Source: Protula sp. h YS-2021
Lineage: Eukaryota; Annelida; Polychaeta; Sabellida; Serpulidae
Length of the DNA stretch: 64,000 nt
Reading direction: 5' to 3'
Assembly: GCA_949752745.1 (NCBI GenBank)
Contig: OX457029.1
Location: forward strand, 41,418,500 to 41,482,499
How positions within the stretch are numbered: position 1 is the stretch's first letter; every line of letters starts with the position of its first letter. Shown here piece by piece: positions 11,785-22,604 of the stretch. The position numbers were made by a program, and so were the translations under genes. The notes below the pieces were generated by a model. It searched no databases and was not told the DNA's origin. It saw only the letters and a list, made by a program, of their open reading frames with translations.

Positions 11785-12840
11785 TCAAAAATTCCGAAAA
11801 AATTCATGAGTTTTTCAATTCACTCAAAAGGCACAAGCCGTAAGCATGACGGCCTGGACATGCATTTCGAATTTTTTTCTTCAAAAATTTCCCATAAATC
11901 CCCTGATCGACTAAAAAAGCACCAGCCGTATTCAAGAACCCCTAAGCATGCCTCACACCCAAAATAAATGATATCGGATCAAAACTGTATCGGAAGATGC
12001 ATTTTGAGGTACTTTCTTTAAAAAATTACCCCAGAAAATCAGAAATTCCCAAATCGAGTCAAAAAGCACCAGTCGTATGCCCGACCCACTTAGCAATGCC
12101 TCATACCAAAAATAAATGAAATCGGATACAAACTGTGGGAGAAAATGCATTTTGAAGTTTTTTCTTCAAAAACTATGCAGGACCCTCAGGGATGCCTCAA
12201 ACTCAAAATAAATGAAATGGGTTATAAACTGTAGGAGGAAATGCATTTTGAAGTTTTTTCTTCACAAATTCTCCAAAAATTCAAAAATTGTCCGATCAAC
12301 TAAAACAGCACGAATCGTATGCAGGACCCTTAGGGGTGCTTCATGCAAAACATGAACGACAGTGGATCAAAAATGTAGGAGGATATACATTTTAAACGTT
12401 TTTCTTCAAAAATTTCCCCCAAAATTAAAAACTGATCCGATCGACTAGAAAAGCACAAGCCGTACGCACGATCCCTTAGGAAAACCTCATAGCCAAAACA
12501 AATGATATCGGTTCAAAAATGTGGGATGAGGTGCATTTTGAATTACTTTTGAAAAATTTTCTTCGAAAATTAACCAAAAATACAAAAATTGTCTAATCGA
12601 TTAAAAGCCCAAATCGTATGCGCAACCCCTTACGAGTGCTTCATGCCAAAAATGAACGACATCGGATAAAAAATGTAGGAGGAAATACATTTTAAAATTT
12701 TTTCTTCAGAAATTCCCCAAAAATTCAAAAATCACCAAATGGACTAAAAAAACAAAAGCCGTGTGCATGACTCCTTAGGAATGCTTCATGCCAAAAATAA
12801 ATGACATCGAATCAAAACTGTAGGAGGAGATGCATTTGGA
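11785..12840. repeat. ~148-bp satellite (family D) in composite copy 1
   Basis: About seven units. The 'GCATTTTGAAG'-type landmark recurs near 11995, 12143, 12239, 12388, 12532, 12686 and 12831. Common blocks are AAAAAGCACAAGCCGTATGC, CCCTTAGG, CAAAAATAAATGACATCGG and TGTAGGAGGAGATGCATTTT. One unit near 12190 is shortened to about 96 bp. Confidence 0.92.
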
Positions 12841-13190
12841 ACAAAGTTTACTAAATAAACAACTATTTAACTAACTAACGGACGCCATCCGTAAACGTAT
12901 AACGCAAGGTGGTCTAAAAACCAAAAATCATGATATTTAAAAAACAAGTTTGTCCAAGGACAAAGTCCCAGCTTACGAAAAGAAATAAGACCAATTCCAG
13001 CGTGCATGAGCAAATTTGGGCTTCCAAAGATGAGACGGCAAAAAGCTACCTCAATAATTAATTTAGCACCGGACCAGAACATAGACCGATAAATACATGC
13101 AAAGATTTGTTTCCCAGAAAAATGGGAAACAGATTTTTGTATATCTGCTAGACTGGATAGTCTGCCATAGATACCTTCGAACAACGCTCG

Positions 13191-15870
13191 CATTTCGGAC
13201 CAGTGCGCATGTTTATTTAACTTGCGTCGATGCGCGGTTCTTATTTCAGCCAAAGCGCATGTTTATTTTATTTGCGTGTTGATCGGTACTTATTTTGGAA
13301 AAGTGCACATGCTTATTTCATTTGCGTTGATGCACTTCTCAATTCCGATCAGCACGCATGTTTATTTACCTTCTGTTGATGTGCGTTTCTTATTTCGGAT
13401 CAGTGCGCATGTTTATTTACCTTGTGTTGATGTGCGGGTCTTATTTCGGACCAGTGCGCATGTTTATTTAACTTGCGTCGATGCGCGGTTCTTATTTCAG
13501 CCAAAGCGCATGTTTATTTTATTTGCGTGTTGATCGGTACTTATTTTGGAAAAGTGCACATGTTTATTTCATTTGCGTTGATGCACTTCTCAATTCCGAT
13601 CAGCACGCATGTTTATTTACCTTCTGTTGATGTGCGTTTCTTATTTCGGATCAGTGTGCATGTTTATTTACCTTGTGTTGATGTGCGAGTCTTATTTCGG
13701 ACCAGTGCGCATGTTTATTTAACTTGCGTCGATGCGCGGTTCTTAATTCAGCCAAAGCGCATGTTTATTTTATTTGCGTGTTGATCGGTACTTATTTTGG
13801 ACAAGTGCACAGGTTTTCTTAGGTTGCCTTGATACGCGGTTCGCATTTCAGACCAGAACGCAGGTTTATTTAACTTGTGTTGATGAGCAGTTCGAATTTC
13901 GGACCACTGCGAATGTTTTTTTTAACTTGCGTTGATGCGCGGTTCGAATTTCGGACCAGTGCGCATGTTTATTCAACTTGCGTTGATAAGCAGTTCGAAT
14001 TTCGCACCACTGCGAATGTTCATTTAACTTGCGTTGATGCGCAGTGTTTAATTTGGACCAGTGCAAATGTTTGTTTAACTTGCGTTGGCGCGTGGTTCGC
14101 ATTTCGAACACCTGCGCATGTTTATTTAACGTACGTCGATGCGAGGTTCTTATTTCAGGCCAATGCGCACATTTCTTTAACTTGAGTTTATGCGCGGTTC
14201 TTATTCTGGACCAGTGCACATGTTAATTTAAGTTGCGTTAATGCGCAGTTCGCATTTCGAACCAGTGCGCATGTTTATTTAACTTGCGTTGATGTACGGT
14301 GCTTATTTTGGTCCAGTGTGCTTGCTTGTTTAGCTTGTGTTGATGTGCGGTTCGCATTTCGGACCAGTGCGCATGTTTTTTTTTAACTTGCATTAATGCT
14401 CTGTTCCCATTTCCGACCAGTGTGTTTATTTATGTTTATTTAACTTGCGCTGATGTACGGTGCTTATTTTGGTCCAGTGTGCTTGCTTGTTTAGCTTGTG
14501 TTAATGTGCGGTTCGCATTTCGGATCAATGTGCATGTTTTTTAACTTGCATTAATGCTCTGTTCCCATGTATGACCAGTGTGTTTGTTTACTTAGCTTGC
14601 GTTGATGAGCGGTTCGCATTCTCCACCAGTGCGCATGTTTATTTAATTTGTGTTGATGCGTGGTTCGCAATTTGGACCAGTGCGCACATTTATTTAACTT
14701 GTTTTGATACGCGGTACTTATTTTGGACCGGTGCAAATGTTTATTTAACTTGCGCTTATGTGCGATTCGCATTTCGGACCAGTGCGCATGTTTCGTTAGG
14801 TTGCGTGGATGCGCGGTTCTCATTTCAGACCAATGCGCATGTCTATTCAACTTGCGTCGATGCGTGATTCTTTTTTCGGACCAGTGCGCATGTTTAGTTA
14901 ACTTGCGTTGATGTGCGGTTCGCATTTCGGACCAGTGTACTTTTTTCTTTAGGTTTTATTTCGGGCCAGTGCGCAGGTTCATTTAACTTGCGTTGACACG
15001 CGATATACATTTCGGACCAGTACACATGTTTGTTTAAGTCCCGTTATGTCTATTCAACTTATGTCGATTCGTGGTTCTTTCTTCGGACCACTGCGCATGT
15101 CTATTCAACTTGCGTCGATGCGTTGTTCGCATTTCGGACCAGTTCGCATGTTTCTTTAGGTTGCGTTGATGCGCGGTTCTCTTTTCAAATCACTGCGCAT
15201 GTCTATTCAACTTGCGTCTATGCGTGGTTCTTTTTTAGGACAAGTACGTATGTTTGTTTAACTTGAGTTGATGTGCGGTGCTTATTTTGGACCAGTTTGC
15301 ATGTTTATTTAACTTCCGTCGATGAGCAGTTCGCATCTCGGGTCATTGTGCATGTTTATTTAACTTGTGTTGATCCGTGGTTCTCATTTCAGACCACTGC
15401 GCATGTTTGCTTGGTTTGCTTTGATGCGCGGTTCTTTTTTTTAGGACCAATGCGCATATTTATTTAACTTGTGTTGATGCGCGGTGCTTATTTTGGACCA
15501 AGTGCATATGCGTTGATGTGCGGTTTGCATTTGGGACAACTGCGCATGTTTATTTAACTTGCCTCGAAGTGCGGTTCGCATTTTGGACCACCTCGCATGT
15601 CTATTCAACTTGCTTCGATGCGTGGTTGTTTTTTTCGGACCAGTGCGCATGTTTATTGAACTTGCGTTGATGCGCGGTGCTTATTTTGGACCAGTTCGCA
15701 TTTTTATTTATCTTCCGTCGATGCGCGGTTCACATTTCGGACCAATGCGCATGTCCATTTAACTTGCATCAATGCGCAGTGCTTATTTTAGACTACTGCG
15801 CATGTTTCGATGTCCCGTTTTTAAATCTGACTACTGCGCAAGTTCATTTAACTTGTGTTTACGTGCTGTA
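13191..15870. repeat. 51-bp minisatellite (family C) in composite copy 2
   Basis: About 52 degenerate units. The first part (13201-13805) is organised into a 251-bp higher-order repeat and the rest is a simple degenerate array. Many open frames of 60-124 codons on both strands come from the unit length and are not called as genes. Confidence 0.93.
13201..13805. repeat. 251-bp higher-order repeat in family C
   Basis: Copies lie at 13201-13451, 13452-13702 and 13703 to about 13805 (partial). The first two differ at only about three positions that I can see, while neighbouring 51-bp units differ by far more. The block comprises five 51-bp-type units less four bases. This indicates recent amplification of a five-unit block. 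Confidence 0.9.
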
Positions 15871-17187
15871 GGAGGAGATTCATTTAATTATTTTTCCAAA
15901 AATTCCGAAAAAAAAGTTTTCCAATTCTCTCAAAAAGTACAAACCGTATGCATGACCTCCTAGAAACGGCTCATATTAAAAATAAATTAAATCTGATAAA
16001 AACCACAAGAGGAAATGCATTTTGATTTTTTTCTTCAAAAATTCCTTGATCGACTCAAAAAGCACAGGCCGTATTCACGACACCCTAAGCATGCCTCAGC
16101 TCCCCAAAAATGATGTCTGATCAAAACTGTAGGAGAAGATGCACTTTGAGGTACTTTCATAAAAAATTCCACCCAAAATCAAAAATTTCTAAATTGAGTC
16201 AAATAGCAAAAGGTGTATGCCCGACCCACCTAAGGATGCCTCATGCAAAAAATAAATGAAATCGGTTCAAAACTGTAGGGGGGGGGTGGGAAATACATTT
16301 TGAAGTTTTTCTTCAAAAACTCCCCAAAAATACAAAAATTGTCCGATCGAATAAAAAAGCACAAGCCGTACGCACGACCCTTTAGGGGTGCCTCATGCAA
16401 AAAAATAAATGACATCGGATCAAAAATGTAGGAAGAGATACATTTTAAGATTTTCTTCTTCAAAAATTCCCTAAAAATTCAAAAATCACCCAATGGACTA
16501 AAAAAGCACATGACGTATGGGTGAACGCTTAAGAATACCTCACATTAAAAATAAATGACATCGACTCAAAATTGTAGGAGTAGATGCATTCTGAATTATT
16601 TTCGAGATTTTTGCTTTAAAAATTCTCCAAAAATACAAAAATTGTCTGGTCGACAAAAAAGCACAAGTCGAATGCACGACCCTTTAGGGGTGCCTCTCAC
16701 CAAAAATAAATGACATCGGGTCAAAAATGTAGGAGGAGATACATTTTAAAATGTTTTCTTCGAAAATTCGCCAAAAATTCAAAAATAATCCGATCAACTA
16801 GAAAAGCACAAGCCGTATGCATTACCTCTTGGGAATACCTCACACTAAAAATAAACGACATTCACTTCAAATTGCAGGAGTAGATGCATTCTGAATTATT
16901 TTCGAGATTTTTTGCTTTAAAATTCTCCAAAAATACAAAAATTGTCCCATCGGCTAAAAAAGCACAAGTCGTATGCATGACCCTTCAGGAGTGCCTCACA
17001 CCAAAACTAAATGATATCAGTTCAAAAATGTAGGAGGACATACATTTTAAAATTTTTTGTTCAAAAATTCGCCAAAAATTCAAAAATCACCCGATCGACT
17101 AGAAAAGCACAGGTCCCATGTACAACGCCTTAGGAATGCCTCACACCAAAAATAAATGACATCGAATCAAAATTGTAGGAGGAGATG
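15871..17187. repeat. ~149-bp satellite (family D) in composite copy 2
   Basis: About nine units. Landmark spacings near 16016, 16140, 16286, 16437, 16585, 16738, 16884, 17040 and 17187 are 124-156 bp. The unit is the same as in 11785-12840. Confidence 0.92.
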
Positions 17188-17287
17188 CATTTTGAAACAA
17201 AGTTTACTAAATAAACAACTAACTAACTAACTAACTAACGGACGCCATCCGTTAACCGATAGGAATACCCCAGCTTACGTGTAACGT

Positions 17288-17322
17288 AAACTGGGCTGAT
17301 AAGGATTTTTCCAGCCCAGTTT
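17288..17322. repeat. Perfect 11-bp inverted repeat
   Basis: AAACTGGGCTG pairs with CAGCCCAGTTT across a 13-nt spacer. It lies 36 bp beyond the end hairpin of composite copy 2 and directly before a short family F array. It may be the left end of another element. Confidence 0.7.
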
Positions 17323-17324
17323 CA

Positions 17325-17945
17325 GAAGGTAAGGTTATCTTCCTAGCAATATTTACGATTTTAGTAAGAATTTAGTTTTTCGCCAATATTTCTACCATTT
17401 TTCTCCGAATCCCTGAAAACAGTAATAGTCAGGTAAGCACCATTGGTCACTATCTTTAGCTAAAATTTCAAAACAGGCTATTTCACTGGCGTCATTTAGG
17501 ACTTCACTGAATTTTTTTTGGTGTTTCGCCAAAACTTCCGTGAATTTTTTGCCCATTTCCAAAAAAGTAACATCCAGGTAGGGAGTAATGCCTGCTATAT
17601 TCACTTAAAATTTCGAGTCAGTAAGGTTATTTTTGCCGGCTTCAGCTCATATTTTATGAGATATTTCCCCCAAAGTTTTGGCGAATCGCCAAAAACAGTA
17701 ATAGCCAGGTGGACACTATGCTCCAGCTTCCATTAAAGTCCTGGCACTTTTAAAGAAAATTAATCCCGCGTTGCAAAGCTCCTACATGTAGTCTATGTTT
17801 GTGGAAGAACTAAACCGAATCCATTCAATACTGAGTGAGATATGGCCTATACAATGTAATTACTCTTGGCAGGATACAGACAGACGGTCAGACCAGCAGA
17901 CTTTCACCCGTTCCCCCTTCCGCGCCGGGCCCGGGTGGCGGGGTA
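17325..17945. repeat. Short ~140-bp repeat (family F) with GC-rich end
   Basis: Three to four degenerate units share a TTTCGCCAAAA- or GGCGAATCGCCAAAAAC-type block followed by AGTAATAGCCAGGT (near 17425, 17568 and 17697). The last unit leads to ATACAGACAGACGGTCAGAC and a GC-rich imperfect hairpin near 17915-17940. The plan (units, simple-sequence tract, hairpin) resembles family B. Confidence 0.65.
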
Positions 17946-17949
17946 TAAA

Positions 17950-19320
17950 CACGAGATGACAGTAAACAACCACTAGGACTACTCAGACGTATATAACCTC
18001 ATGTATGTATTTTTCCCACGTTTATGTTGCTTTAAACATGTTAATGATACAAGATGTTTTAAAGTGAGGGCAGCTGACTGGTTGCCAGAGCTGAATAGTT
18101 GTGCCGGATAACCTTCCTATCCAGCCCTGACCTTCTGTTAACTCAACTACTAGTACTTAAACAATTACCTTGAACTGCAAGCATTGCTTTTGTTGACATT
18201 TTTAATGATTATTATCAAGTGGCCGCGCTAATCCAAAAAAAATCCAGTCCGTTCTACGTTTCTCAGTAATGTCTAACACTGTGGATGCATCTCTTTACTC
18301 CCTATCAATTGGCCGGTAATTCAGGAGGGTGCCATATTCTAAGAATAAGTTCTGAAAAAAAAACAAGTAACTAAATATATAATTTTATCCCATTCATCAA
18401 ACCTACGAGTGAAATTTAAGAAACAATTCAACATTAAATGCAATCCTTATCAATTAACAAGGCAGTCCAGTTAACAAAGTTTCTATAGCACACACAGCAA
18501 TGAATACGCAAAACTTCGGCGCCGCTTATACCATTTATAAATGTAAGGGGTTTCTTCTGAATAGAAAACAATTGCATTTCAAACAGACATAGACTGAATA
18601 AGCATCTACTTTTATGAGCCCTAAAAATTCCGCACCAAAATAGACATGAATTTGAAGTGTTGCTTTTTTGCAGCCTGGTCAGCAGTAGGGTCAGTAGTAG
18701 GGTGGTCATCTGCCCCCTTCCCTGCTGTCTCTCTCCCTCACACAGAGACACACACAGACAGGCAAGAAACGATTGGTTTCTTCATTTCCGTTTATCATCG
18801 CTGGCTGATGTGCAGTTCTGAGTATAGGTAAGAAGTGACCGATTTACTCATTTTTACTGATGAGAAGAGATCCAAGAAACAATTTATCTCGACGGATCGC
18901 GAAACTTAATGGATTTGAAGCCACGTGCAAACAGTTGCAATCCATTTTATCTATTAATCATTGCTTAACTGGATTTTATCTCAAGTACAATCCAACTAAC
19001 AAGCCAGTTCATGGTTTTGAGTGTGCATGCTCAGTAGAGAAAAACTAGCAGGATTGCAGTAGGGAAAACATAAAGAAAAAATAAGGAACATAACTTTAAA
19101 GTTGGTTTTCTTGTCCATGGTGTATCTATAGGTGTGTAAACTTGGGAACTTGGGAATTTATTCATCACATTATGATACTGAGTTTCTAACACGAAAAGAA
19201 CACTAGATCTATTTTAAAGTGGTTTAACGTATTTATCCTGTTATTTCTATGAATCTATTGGCCATTGAAAACAATTACATTTCCTGGTAGAACATAAACG
19301 CGTAACGAGTAAAAACAAAG
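17950..19320. other. No recognisable feature
   Basis: Unique AT-rich sequence. Frames of 60-105 codons on both strands show no domain or splice support. Confidence 0.6.
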
Positions 19321-19322
19321 GC

Positions 19323-19695
19323 AATGCTGCTGTAAATGTATTATTATGTAACACATGTGCAGCCAATAAATAAAAACTTTTGTTGTAAAATAATTATAAT
19401 AGGTTAAATTGATCTGCCATAAAGATTTACTGGTGTATGCGCAACAATTTTTTTAAATGAACAAAAGTACAACAAGAAATAGGCCAAAACTTGGGAATCC
19501 CGTGGTTGCTGTTTTGCAATCAGCATAGAAAAAATTCAGTCGAAAGCCCCCATTTTTCTAGCTATTTCTGTTCTAAAGGTCCAGTACATATGATTCTGTG
19601 GTTGCTTTAGATCGTGCAATGTTGTGGAGAGTGCGAGGTTTCAAAATGTTACACATAAAGTCTATGTAAAATTATTTGTGGTCCATGGCCTGATA
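19323..19695 (+). repeat. Direct repeat, left copy (~380 bp)
   Basis: It matches 20609-20995 over its whole length with many substitutions and small indels. Shared landmarks in order include GTAAATGTATTATTA, AGAAAT(A/T)GGCCAAAACT, CAGTCGAAAG, TTTAGATCGTGCAATGT and AAAGTCTATGTA. There is no open frame across it. It is an old dispersed element or a local duplication. Confidence 0.85.
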
Positions 19696-20608
19696 TGAGG
19701 TATCGCAAAATAGTAAAAAACTATAAGTTCTTATAGAGAGAAATCACCAACATAAACATAAGCAAGAAAAGCCTGTACAAATCTATTTTAGCTGCGGTTT
19801 CCTTATAATAACAAAATTTTTCCCCTTACAGGAAGACGAAAGCCCCCTTTTCGGGTAACCGCTAGCTATACTGGTAATCGAGATTATACTTTTATTTCAG
19901 GCTCAAAGTCTGCCACTGTTCCTCACAGTGTTATTATTAAAACTACTTCACAACTATTTAAGCATTTATGCTAAGCTGTGGGTGTGGATTATGTTTGTTG
20001 CAGGTCAAATGAATGAAGAAAACTATTTTTTGAACAAAACTAATGCTACATTAGCTTTTAAGCGAAAAATATTTTAAAATTATATGACATATGTTTGAAT
20101 GTTTCTTCATGTCGCTATAAATGTTATTTTTGTCATAATTTGAGCCTAGTATTTATATAAATCAATAAGAACATGACATTCTCTGTGTTTTTAAGGTAAA
20201 AGGTATTTAGAGCCATTTTAGATCTCTAATAATTTGTTCAATTTCATCATGTAGCATGTGTTTGTAAAACAACGGTCACACCATATTTTAAAGGAACCGA
20301 CAAACACAATGGAAGGCTGTTAAACATTTCTGTCGCACATATTGACATTACTTTTAGAGCATGCCAGTACAAGATCTCTATAAAAGCAGTTCTTGTATAC
20401 TGCCCCAGACTATAAAAGAGGCAATAAAACTGATCAGAAATACTGATAAAGATAAAAAATTTTATTTTTGCTATTTTTCAGACATTTTAGAATCAAAATA
20501 TACTTTTTTCTCAAAACGACTTTATTAGAAGACTAATATTATACTCTGTAAAGAATGAAAACTGTGTGGAGTGTATACTTTGTATAAAATAGCAAGGCGT
20601 AAAAAAAA

Positions 20609-20995
20609 CAGTGCCGCAGTAAATGTATTATTAGGTAACATACGCGCAGTCATTAAATAAAAACTATTGTTCCAAAATAATCGTAAATAGGTTGAATTAT
20701 TGTAGGATAAAAATCTATAAAATATTTATTGGTTTATTCGTAACAAAATTTTAAAATGAGCATAGTACAATAAGAAATTGGCCAAAACTGGGGAATCCTG
20801 CAGTTGCTATTTTCCAGTCAGCATAGCAAAAAAATCCAGTCGAAAGACCCTCATCTTTCTGGTTATTTCTGTTCTTCTGAAGGTCCAATGCATCTGATTT
20901 TGTTGTTTTAGATCGTGCAATGTCGTGGAATGTGCGAAATTTTAAAATGTCATACAGAAAGTCTATGTAGAATTAATTGTGGCCCATGGCCGTTT
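20609..20995 (+). repeat. Direct repeat, right copy (~387 bp)
   Basis: The second copy of 19323-19695, in the same orientation and about 1.29 kb downstream. The sequence between them (19696-20608) is AT-rich without recognised content. Confidence 0.85.
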
Positions 20996-21054
20996 ATCCC
21001 CCAAAACTAGATCCTGTTTTCCCCTAAATCTATTACGAACTATGAATCGACTTA

Positions 21055-21735
21055 TTGAAACACGCCGGCGTGTATATAAACCAGAATACTGTTATATCCA
21101 GGTTTTAACCAATCACATCGCGTGTTACAGCTGCATCTGGAACAACACTATACGGATTTTAAAATAATTTCAAGATTTATTATCAATAAATTGAACGAAA
21201 ATTACTTTCTCTTATTAATACGATCCTTAATTACTCATTATCCAGTCTTATATACACGATATTTCTTTGAATAGAATACAAACAAAATTCCATCAAACTT
21301 CAAGTAAACGGTGGAGTGTATATAAGAAGCATTTTGGAGTTATATACACGCCAGAATGTGTGGTGTTTTAAAACAGATGTCACACTATATTATATGCACG
21401 CCAAAATAGATTATATAACCATAACTTCACGATTTGCATGTTGAAAATATAAAAAAACTAAATATACATAATAACTGTGGTGGCGTGCACACAAGATAGA
21501 CATATCTCTTACAACACGCCACATTTTGAAGAGAAATTGATTTTTGTAAGTTGCAGTTGTTACTATTAGGATGTTTAAAGGAAAGTTGTATAATGTGTAT
21601 AATAACGGTAGCGTGTATATAAGAAGCATTTGAGTGTTATATACACGCCACAAGATGACCAATTACAACGGTCGTACATAAGGTGGCGTGTATATAAGCA
21701 CAGACCTTTTGTTATGTACACGCCAAAAACATGTA
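21055..21735. repeat. Cluster of GGCGTGTATATAA / TTATATACACGCC hairpins
   Basis: Inverted pairs of a 13-nt arm occur at about 21062-21082, 21308-21355, 21480-21528, 21608-21650 and 21682-21727. The arms are separated by 0-20 nt. Each pair can fold into a hairpin and carries a TATATAA on one or both strands. A further pair stands alone near 23408-23428. A flank of the cluster (21393-21460) is repeated at 24223-24292. Confidence 0.8.
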
Positions 21736-22039
21736 CTCATTTTCGCTTCGCTTATCGCTGGAGTGTACTTAAGTAGTTTTTTCCTAAAGCAGCTGACTGC
21801 GTTTTTTATTACAAAGAGAACAAGTTGCTTCTTAATTTTTATAGTCTCTTGCAAGTTATTTATTGGACTGATTATAAAGCTGTTTGTCCTGGTGTTTTAT
21901 AAAGAGCCACTCGAAAAGTAGGTATTCGTTGACGTAACAAAAAAGTGAAAAATTTCATTGAAACTGGAATTTGTTTACAGTGACTGTAGTTAGGGGTGGG
22001 TGTAGTTAGTGTTCAATTAAAGGGTTGAATGTTCTACGG

Positions 22040-22600
22040 GGTTATTCAAAATGTGACTTTCTGTGTCACGGTCAAGGTCAAAAACCGGACGTTGACTATT
22101 ATCTCAATAGCGGTTAGAGATACAGCGATTTTGAGCTCATTTTCGACCCTTTGGCCTAAGCAAAGTTACATAAGAGGTATCCCGGTTCACATGACCTTCT
22201 GGGCCATGGTAAAGGTCAAAAACCGGAACTTCACTATTATCTCGAAAACGGTTAGAGATAGAGCGAATTTGAACTCATTTTCGAGGGTCACGGTCAAGGT
22301 CAAAAACCGGACGTTGACTATTATCTCGATAACGGTTAGAGATACAGTGATTTTGAGCTCATTTTCGACCCTTTGGGCCTAAGCAACGTTACATAAGAGG
22401 TATTCCGGTTCACATGACCTTCTGGGCCATGCTAAAGGTAAAAAACCGGAAGTTGACTTCTGTATAGAAAAAGGTTGGAAGTACAGCGATTGGGGCTCAT
22501 TTTCAACCCTTTTGGCCTAAACAACGTCATATAAGGCGTATCTCGGTGACCTGGACCTTCTGGGTCACGGTCAAGGTTAAAAACCGGAAGTTAGATAAAG
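22040..22600 (-). repeat. Inverted, diverged island of family A
   Basis: Three to four ~135-bp units. Their blocks AAAACCGGAAGTTGACTA, CTCGAAAACGGTTAGAGATA and GAGCGAATTTGAACTC match the reverse complement of the 1-3120 satellite (CAACTTCCGGTTT, TATCTCTAACCGTTTTCGAG, GAATCGCTC). Other blocks (GGTCACGGTCAAGGTCAAAA, CACATGACCTTCTGGGCCAT) are specific to this island. A 117-codon frame is a by-product. Confidence 0.85.
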
Positions 22601-22604
22601 TAGC

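Larger units (their letters stand above)
10548..12892 (+). mobile_element. Composite repeat element, copy 1
   Basis: The order is a unique-type head (10548-10985, starting at TTTGTCCAAGG...CAGCTTACGAAAA), about 15 copies of the 51-bp unit (10990-11780), about seven ~148-bp units (11785-12840), then an end segment AACAAAGTTTACTAAATAAAC followed by the ACGGACGCCATCCGT hairpin (12878-12892). The same order recurs at 12940-17252 and in truncated form at 52322-55020, and a fourth head starts at 63430. No protein is encoded, so if mobile it is non-autonomous. Repeat-bearing non-autonomous elements such as bivalve 'pearl' elements and some Helitron derivatives have a similar plan, but I see no proof of either class. 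The orientation given is arbitrary (head to hairpin). Confidence 0.8.
12940..17252 (+). mobile_element. Composite repeat element, copy 2
   Basis: This copy follows copy 1 head-to-tail after 48 bp. The head runs 12940-13190 (AAGTTTGTCCAAGGACAAAG, CAGCTTACGAAAAG, GACCGATAAATACATGCAAA), then about 52 units of the 51-bp repeat (13191-15870), about nine ~149-bp units (15871-17187), and the same end segment with the ACGGACGCCATCCGT hairpin at 17238-17252. The end adds three more CTAA tetramers than copy 1. The arrays are larger than in copy 1, so copies differ mainly in array length. Confidence 0.8.

Noticed and set aside
17238..17260. Helitron 3' end (hairpin followed by CTRR)
   Set aside because: The hairpin ACGGACGCCATCCGT is present, but neither copy is followed by CTRR at the expected distance and no TC start was identified, so the class was not assigned.
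22029..22382. 117-codon frame
   Set aside because: It lies within the inverted family A island, and the repeated VKVKNRTLTIIS segment is the repeat unit itself.
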